The notes under the pieces: generated by a model
What the model saw: the letters and a program-made list of their open reading frames with translations, nothing else
Told to the model about the DNA's origin: nothing
Database searches by the model: none
Assembly (NCBI GenBank): GCA_024401975.1
Contig: JAKSKB010000006.1
Location: 1-48,516, forward strand
Length of the DNA stretch: 48,516 nucleotides
Source of the DNA: Bacteroidales bacterium
Lineage (GTDB): Bacteria; Bacteroidota; Bacteroidia; Bacteroidales; UBA932
Direction of reading: 5' to 3'
Part shown: piece after piece, positions 43,847 through 48,516 of the stretch
How the letters are laid out: every line of letters begins with the position of its first letter
Position numbering within the stretch: the stretch's first letter is position 1
Program-made: the position numbers and the translations under genes

Positions 43847-45589
43847 TTATCTGGACACGGCATAGTCGTGGGCTTCGAGATAGGCCTTGAGCCGTTCAAG
43901 ACCTTCATCGTCCGGACCTGCGAAGAAAGACACTCCGCTCGCTCCGTTGCCGTAGGCTGCGTCGAGCGCCTTTTCGAAGTCGTCCTTGATGTCGGGATAC
44001 ATCACTCCGGCATAAATCGCCGCCCGCCCCTGAACCGCTTTCACGCTTTCGTTGACAGACCTGCCTATCCACTCCACGCCCTCATCGTAGAATCCGTTGT
44101 AAATCATAGGGAAATACGCCTTGAGAGGCCAATTGCCCCAGTCCTGCCGGACCATCTTGCGTGCCATCGAGGGCCCTGGAAAGACGGCTGCGGAAAGGAA
44201 TTTTCCGTCGGCCTCCAGTGTCTTGTGAATTTTTTCGACCACTGCGGTGATTGCATCGAGCCTGAAATTTATCCAGGACTGGCTCTCCTGCGGGTATTTC
44301 AAATCCAGAGGATCCTTGCCTGTCAGTTCCTTGAACTTCTCCCTGCAAAGTTCGCAGTAGCAGTAGTCATACTCCGGCAGTTCGCTGGTTTGCTCGATGC
44401 CGTAGCCCGACCACAGCGATACGGGCAGAATCACGTCGGGGAAACGCACGTAATCCAGATGCATTCCATCGACGTATTTGAGACGGGAGAGTTCAAGGTA
44501 GTCATCCGCAAGGAACTCGGCCACTTCCGGGTGACTCGGACACAGAAAACGGTAGTAATCGACGTAAGCGGGCTTGTCGAAGGTGGATTCGCTTTTGCGG
44601 TTGACAGCGAACCATTCGGGATGGGAGTCCAGCAGGTCGGCCCTGTTCATCGTCCATCTCCAGTAATGGGCTTCCAGACCGGCCTCCTTGCAGAGACGGT
44701 AAATCCTCTCGTCATAGCCTTCGAAAAGGACTGCGCATATTCCGCATTCGAAGGCTTTGCGGAAATGAGCGGAATACTGTTCGTCGCTCCAGTCTCTTTT
44801 CAGTCCTTCCCACATCCAGTTCTTCACTGTCCGGGCGTGGGGCAGTTCCGGGACCGACTGGCCGTCACAGAATCGGAGATATCCCCATTTCGAAGGCAGG
44901 TGTATGTCCACCTTGTCAGTGGGGGACCATACCCAGTTTTCTTCGGGGCCTTCCGGCTTCAGCCATTCCACTCTGGAAAAGTTGACCCGCCAGACTTTGT
45001 TGAGTCTCGGATCCCGGAAATCCCTCTTCAACGCATCGAACGGGATGGCCATTTCCACGTACCAGGCGCGATCACTGTCTCCTTTGCGGTTGAGCGTGCC
45101 GTCCACGGATACGGCGAGTTCAAGTCCCTTGCAGTCCCAGTTCATTATGAACGTGCCGCCTTCGCTGTACGGTTTCTCCATCATAAGGTCCATCACCGTG
45201 CCAAGGGCGTTGTTCTCTATCTCATAATAGAGTTTGCCGTCGCAGTAAGGGTCGAGAAAGACCTCGAAGTCGTTGTCCTTGTAGATGATGGAATCGTGTT
45301 CCTTGAGCGAGCCTGTCACGTTGTGTTCAATCAGTGTGGCTCCCACATAAAGGCAATCGTCATCCCAGGCCATCTTCATCGTTGTGGACATTGTCGGAGC
45401 GGGCCAATCTTTTCCCCTGATATCGACGAACTCTGTACTCGGGACAGCCTCTTTCCAGGTTTTTTCGGTCAGTTTGCCGTCAATCTTCATCTTGTCTGTC
45501 GAGCGCCGAGCATCATACACGCGGGTGGGGGACTGAGCATTCGCCATTACCGGCAAAGCCAGTACCAATACAAGTAGAAGTCTTTTCAT
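43847..45589 (-). CDS. secreted CBM9-like plus glycoside-hydrolase-like (GHL10 type) protein
   Basis: The 580-residue product has a signal peptide (to about residue 19). Residues 22-240 resemble CBM9 (MKIDGKLTEKTWKEA, LYVGATLIE, KDNDFEVFLDP, the AWYVEMAIPFDAL strand, WRVNFSRVEW). Residues 255-575 resemble the glycoside-hydrolase-like TIM barrels of the GHL10 group, with DYVRFP at 379-384 after a GMHL strand and a CYCELCREKF cysteine pair. Target glycan unknown. It follows the fucosidase gene after seven bases and precedes the sialidase fusion by 20, so it is in the same enzyme operon. Confidence 0.78.
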   Translation of the reverse strand: MKRLLLVLVLALPVMANAQSPTRVYDARRSTDKMKIDGKLTEKTWKEAVPSTEFVDIRGKDWPAPTMSTTMKMAWDDDCLYVGATLIEHNVTGSLKEHDSIIYKDNDFEVFLDPYCDGKLYYEIENNALGTVMDLMMEKPYSEGGTFIMNWDCKGLELAVSVDGTLNRKGDSDRAWYVEMAIPFDALKRDFRDPRLNKVWRVNFSRVEWLKPEGPEENWVWSPTDKVDIHLPSKWGYLRFCDGQSVPELPHARTVKNWMWEGLKRDWSDEQYSAHFRKAFECGICAVLFEGYDERIYRLCKEAGLEAHYWRWTMNRADLLDSHPEWFAVNRKSESTFDKPAYVDYYRFLCPSHPEVAEFLADDYLELSRLKYVDGMHLDYVRFPDVILPVSLWSGYGIEQTSELPEYDYCYCELCREKFKELTGKDPLDLKYPQESQSWINFRLDAITAVVEKIHKTLEADGKFLSAAVFPGPSMARKMVRQDWGNWPLKAYFPMIYNGFYDEGVEWIGRSVNESVKAVQGRAAIYAGVMYPDIKDDFEKALDAAYGNGASGVSFFAGPDDEGLERLKAYLEAHDYAVSR

Positions 45590-45596
45590 ATAGATA

Positions 45597-48269
45597 CTAA
45601 TAATTGTTGAAACTCATAACCTGACCGGAACCGCGATACAGTTCGAGCGGCCCTTCGAGTTCAAGGGCGAGCACAGTCATCGCTTCGTCCGTGACATCCG
45701 CAGGAACGTCGATGTAATAGACTCCGGGCACTTCGCTCCAGTCTATGTCATTGTAGAGTTTCCAGTCGAGAGTACGGTTCGTGCCGACGACGCGCACCTT
45801 CTTTACAGCTGTCTTGAGTCCCTTGACTTCAACGGACTCGTTGGGAATGAAGGGAAGATAGACATAAAGAATGTCTCCGGCTTCGTTGAGGGTGGTGTAA
45901 CCCTGAACGTGGCCATCAGGGATGCCCGCGCGAGTAGGATAAACGGCTTCGTCGTGCTTCTTTATCCATCTTCCGATGTATTTGAGGACATTGACTTCCT
46001 CTTCGGGTATCGTGCCGTCGGCACGGGGACCGATGTCAAGCAGCAGATTGCCGCCGAGAGACATACAGTTTACAAGCATCCGCAGGAGAGTGATGCCGGA
46101 TTTGTATCCGGTATCACTCTTTTGAAATCCCCATGAGTCATTTATGGTCATACAGGTCTCCCACCATCGTTCTTCCGGTTTTACGACCGGGACTCCAAGT
46201 TCGGGAGTGGCATAATCACCATTCCCTCGAATGCGGGAATTAAGAATTACGTCTGGGTTTGTCTCGCGAAGCATCGACACAAGTTCGGGAGCGCGCCATT
46301 CGTCGGAGGAGAATTCCCAATCGCCGTCGAACCAGTAGAGGTCGGGATGATAAATGTCGTTGAGATCCTTCATCTGGGCGAAGTTGAAATTGCAGAAATG
46401 CTGCCATCTGTCCGGTTCCTCCCGGATGTCATATCTCTGCGGCCCCTCGCGGAAAACGTTAGGATAATCCTCCCGCGGCCAGTCGATAAGCGAGTAATAC
46501 AAACCCAACTTGAGTCCGCCCTGACGGCGCACCTCATCCACGAAGGGGGTCAGTACGTCCCGTCCCGCCGCGCAACTCTTCACCGTGCTCACGTCACCCG
46601 CCTGAGTATCCCATAGAGCCACTCCGTCGTGATGTTTTGAAGTGATGACGGTATATTTCGCACCGCTTTCCCTAATGAGCGACACCCATTCTTCCGGATT
46701 GTAGTTGGCGGCAGTGAAATCCGCTTTCTGTGCCATATAATCCTCCATACTCACCTTTTTGTTGTAGATGGGCCAGCTCTCGCCCCAGTCTCCGCGGGAA
46801 TAGATGCCCCAATGGATGAAGATGCCGAGTTTCGCACGTGAGAACCATTCCATCCTATCAGCCTTATGTGCGGCTGACTCGTGTTTGGGGAATGCGGGCC
46901 TGACCAGTTCGAACCCTGTCAGGCGGATGGCGACAGGCTGGCTCCTATCCACGGAGCGGGGGAGTCTCACCGTCACCGTACCGTCTTCCGATTTTTTCCA
47001 GCTCAACCTTCCGCCTGTGTCGACCAGTGTCATTGCAGCACCCTTGAGAGGGTTCAGGGAGTGGAACTCTATCGTGGACGGAACGGTCTCATCGTCTTTC
47101 AGACCGTAGATTGCATAATATTTCGAGCCGTCCTTGGAAGCGGTGAACCAGAGTTTCCCATCATTATAGACAGGAGCCTTGCGGGTTGCATATATGGCTT
47201 CGCCGTTTTTGTCGAGCCATCTTCCTATCTTCGCGAGAGTGTCCACTACGGCCTGCTCAATGAGTCCGCTGGGGTCCGGACCCACTCCGAGGAGCAGCGA
47301 GCCTCCTTTCGCGCTTATCTCGGCAAGCGTTGACACGACTCTCGCCGCAGACTTGAATTTCGCATTCTTGGCGTAGCCCCAGGCGTGACTGAGTGTCATA
47401 CAGCTCTCCCAGGGGCAATCATATGGCTCTTCCGGAACCATCTGCTCCGGAGTGCAGTAGTTCTCCCATTTGCCTCCCACTGTCCTGTCCACGATTATAA
47501 GACCTGGCTGTTTTTCGAGAGCCATCGCGCCTATGCGGTCCATATCCACGTCTTCGCGTGAACCCGTCGCGACCCATCCACCGTCGAGCCAGAGTATGTC
47601 CAACTTGCCATAGTTGCTCATCAGCTCCTCAATCTGGTTGTATGTAAAGTCTTTGAAAGCCTGCCAGCGCTCCGGATAGCGATTGAGGTCGTAATTGGCG
47701 TGCCTGTCGGGAGTGGCGTATTTGTCCCACCAGAAATACTGGCTGTGCCAGTCAGGCTTGGAATAATATGCGCCTACCTTGAGGCCTCTGCTTCGGAACG
47801 CGTCAAACACTCCGGCCGCCACGTCAGCTCTTTCATCGCCCTTGAGCCCGAAATTGGCAATCGAGAAATCTGTCTCCCCGCTGTCGAACATACAGAATCC
47901 GTCGTGGTGCTTGGTAGTGAAAATCATATAGCCCGCTCCCGAATTCTTGACCGCATCGGCCCATTGGCCCGGGTCGAAAGATGTCGGCCGAAAACTGTCG
48001 GCAAGTCCCCAATACCATTTCTTGTACGAATCGTAGGTGTATTCGGGGCCGCGCTCCACCCAGTCTTCGGAGCAAAGCGGCCAGGATTCGCAGATGCCTG
48101 GTTGAGAATACAGGCCGAAGTGGAAGATGACTCCGAATTTCAAGTCCTGCCATTCGGAAAGATTCCTGATGACGGCTGGATCTGTGGGTGCCTGATAATT
48201 TTCTTGAGCGAAGGCGCCTGATGCAGCGATAGTCAGAAGCAAGGCGGCCGGTAAAGCGAACGGTTTCAT
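45597..48269 (-). CDS. tandem alpha-L-fucosidase, two GH29 domains in one chain
   Basis: The ATG at 48269 gives 890 residues with a signal peptide ending near AFA (residue 21). Two complete GH29 catalytic units follow. Unit 1 (about 35-455) has FGVIFHFGLYS, TTKHHDGF and nucleophile Asp229 in LWLDGGW. Unit 2 (about 470-870) has LGIFIHWGIYS, TSKHHDGV and nucleophile Asp648 in YWFDGDW. Each is followed by the usual SLLLGVGP or NLLLDIGPRADG segment and a C-terminal beta domain. The units are clearly different in sequence, so this is an old fusion and not a recent duplication; they may prefer different fucosyl linkages. It is the first gene of the enzyme operon. Confidence 0.93.
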   Translation of the reverse strand: MKPFALPAALLLTIAASGAFAQENYQAPTDPAVIRNLSEWQDLKFGVIFHFGLYSQPGICESWPLCSEDWVERGPEYTYDSYKKWYWGLADSFRPTSFDPGQWADAVKNSGAGYMIFTTKHHDGFCMFDSGETDFSIANFGLKGDERADVAAGVFDAFRSRGLKVGAYYSKPDWHSQYFWWDKYATPDRHANYDLNRYPERWQAFKDFTYNQIEELMSNYGKLDILWLDGGWVATGSREDVDMDRIGAMALEKQPGLIIVDRTVGGKWENYCTPEQMVPEEPYDCPWESCMTLSHAWGYAKNAKFKSAARVVSTLAEISAKGGSLLLGVGPDPSGLIEQAVVDTLAKIGRWLDKNGEAIYATRKAPVYNDGKLWFTASKDGSKYYAIYGLKDDETVPSTIEFHSLNPLKGAAMTLVDTGGRLSWKKSEDGTVTVRLPRSVDRSQPVAIRLTGFELVRPAFPKHESAAHKADRMEWFSRAKLGIFIHWGIYSRGDWGESWPIYNKKVSMEDYMAQKADFTAANYNPEEWVSLIRESGAKYTVITSKHHDGVALWDTQAGDVSTVKSCAAGRDVLTPFVDEVRRQGGLKLGLYYSLIDWPREDYPNVFREGPQRYDIREEPDRWQHFCNFNFAQMKDLNDIYHPDLYWFDGDWEFSSDEWRAPELVSMLRETNPDVILNSRIRGNGDYATPELGVPVVKPEERWWETCMTINDSWGFQKSDTGYKSGITLLRMLVNCMSLGGNLLLDIGPRADGTIPEEEVNVLKYIGRWIKKHDEAVYPTRAGIPDGHVQGYTTLNEAGDILYVYLPFIPNESVEVKGLKTAVKKVRVVGTNRTLDWKLYNDIDWSEVPGVYYIDVPADVTDEAMTVLALELEGPLELYRGSGQVMSFNNY

Positions 48270-48290
48270 TGGAGTCTGTCGTTGGTTTCT

Positions 48291-48298
48291 CAAATATA
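48291..48298 (-). promoter_or_regulatory. -7 promoter box for the fucosidase-sialidase operon
   Basis: On the minus strand this reads TATATTTG, a perfect TAnnTTTG, 21 bases before the ATG at 48269. A CTTG 19 bases further upstream (48318-48321) is a three-of-four match to the -33 TTTG. Confidence 0.52.
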
Positions 48299-48323
48299 CA
48301 AAAAAAACATTGACCGACAAGGC

Positions 48324-48378
48324 GCGTCAGCGCCGTGCCGGAGTGAGCGAAATGGACATTGAGCCACGGAGGCACCCG
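48324..48378. repeat. 55-bp intergenic repeat, copy 1
   Basis: This 55-base unit (starting GCGTCAGCGCCGTGCCGG, ending GGAGGCACCCG) recurs identically at 48462-48516, giving a period of 138 bases. It lies upstream of the fucosidase promoter. The frames that run through it are repeat-derived (for example VPPWLNVHFAHSGTALT in one frame) and I do not regard them as genes. Confidence 0.9.
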
Positions 48379-48461
48379 CCGGAACGCAGTGAAGGCGGCA
48401 TGCCCCACCGGGGCGGCTGCGTCAGCAGCGGGGGTGAGAAGTTGCAGGCTTGCCTCGGCAA
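48379..48461. repeat. 83-bp spacer of the repeat array with hairpin potential
   Basis: The segment between the two 55-base copies is GC-rich and contains short inverted sequences: CGCC...GGCG near 48378-48398, CCCCACCGGGG near 48402-48412, and GCTGC...GCAGC near 48416-48428. Together with the 55-base unit it forms a 138-base repeat that probably continues beyond the window. Whether the spacer itself is repeated cannot be judged here. Confidence 0.55.
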
Positions 48462-48516
48462 GCGTCAGCGCCGTGCCGGAGTGAGCGAAATGGACATTGA
48501 GCCACGGAGGCACCCG
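48462..48516. repeat. 55-bp intergenic repeat, copy 2 (reaches the window edge)
   Basis: Identical over all 55 bases to 48324-48378. The copy ends exactly at the window boundary, so its real right end and the number of further copies are unknown. Confidence 0.9.

Noticed and set aside
43868-45577. 569-codon frame opposite the CBM9-GHL gene
   Set aside because: It is a shadow frame; the minus-strand product has a signal peptide, CBM9 and barrel motifs.
47833-48513. 226-codon minus frame through the repeat array
   Set aside because: It contains the translated 55-base repeat twice and then overlaps the fucosidase in another frame; it is repeat-derived.
48324-48516. CRISPR array
   Set aside because: The repeated unit is 55 bases with an 83-base GC-rich spacer, only two copies are seen, and there are no cas genes.

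Overview
The window is a gene-dense chromosomal segment from a Bacteroidales bacterium. The evidence is a SusC/SusD pair, many lipoprotein signal peptides with the cysteine right after a short hydrophobic stretch, repeated TAnnTTTG boxes (the Bacteroidetes -7 promoter element) in front of genes, no obvious Shine-Dalgarno sequences, and families typical of gut Bacteroidales. The base composition is fairly GC-rich for the order. That would suit Alistipes-like or uncultured gut Bacteroidales, but I cannot name a genus from sequence alone.

Layout. Positions 1-61 hold the 5' part of tRNA-His(GTG), minus strand. Positions 273-12269 are a tightly packed plus-strand purine operon: purC-like paralogue, purE, purL, purC, purF, purM, purH, purD, purT. 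Most junctions are ATGA overlaps or 1-3 base gaps. folD converges on it and supplies one-carbon units. A PerR-type Fur regulator is divergent from a GH78 alpha-L-rhamnosidase (13.3-16.1 kb). Then come a TIM-barrel lipoprotein, an LD-carboxypeptidase, and a minus-strand pair (dicarboxylate/amino-acid:cation symporter plus peptidase C26 lipoprotein). These are followed by a nitroreductase-like protein, a CBM9-like protein and a large GH2 lipoprotein with a discoidin-like domain. From 24.8 to 29.8 kb a sugar-acid cluster runs on the plus strand: KDG-kinase-like PfkB enzyme, a LarA-family (nickel-pincer) racemase/epimerase homologue with all signature residues, pdxB and gnd. Housekeeping membrane genes follow (zinc metallopeptidase, PspC, AGCS symporter, CDF metal exporter).

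Positions 33060-48269, all minus strand, look like a host-glycan (sialo-fuco-glycan) utilisation locus in two transcription units. The upstream enzyme unit encodes a tandem GH29-GH29 alpha-L-fucosidase, a CBM9-linked glycoside-hydrolase-like protein, and a 1643-residue protein joining an SGNH esterase, a degenerate SGNH domain, a five-Asp-box GH33 sialidase and a transglutaminase-like module. A second unit with its own promoter encodes a compact SusC, SusD and a DUF4960-type surface lipoprotein. Deacetylation, desialylation and defucosylation would expose glycan for import by SusCD. The window ends inside an intergenic repeat array (55-bp units, 138-bp period).

The points most worth attention are the giant four-module sialidase fusion, a PurF that lacks the N-terminal catalytic cysteine while keeping its Fe-S and PRPP sites, two different PurC paralogues in one operon, the LarA homologue beside KDG kinase and 6-phosphogluconate dehydrogenase, and the double fucosidase. 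All functional statements are from sequence reading only; no searches were run.
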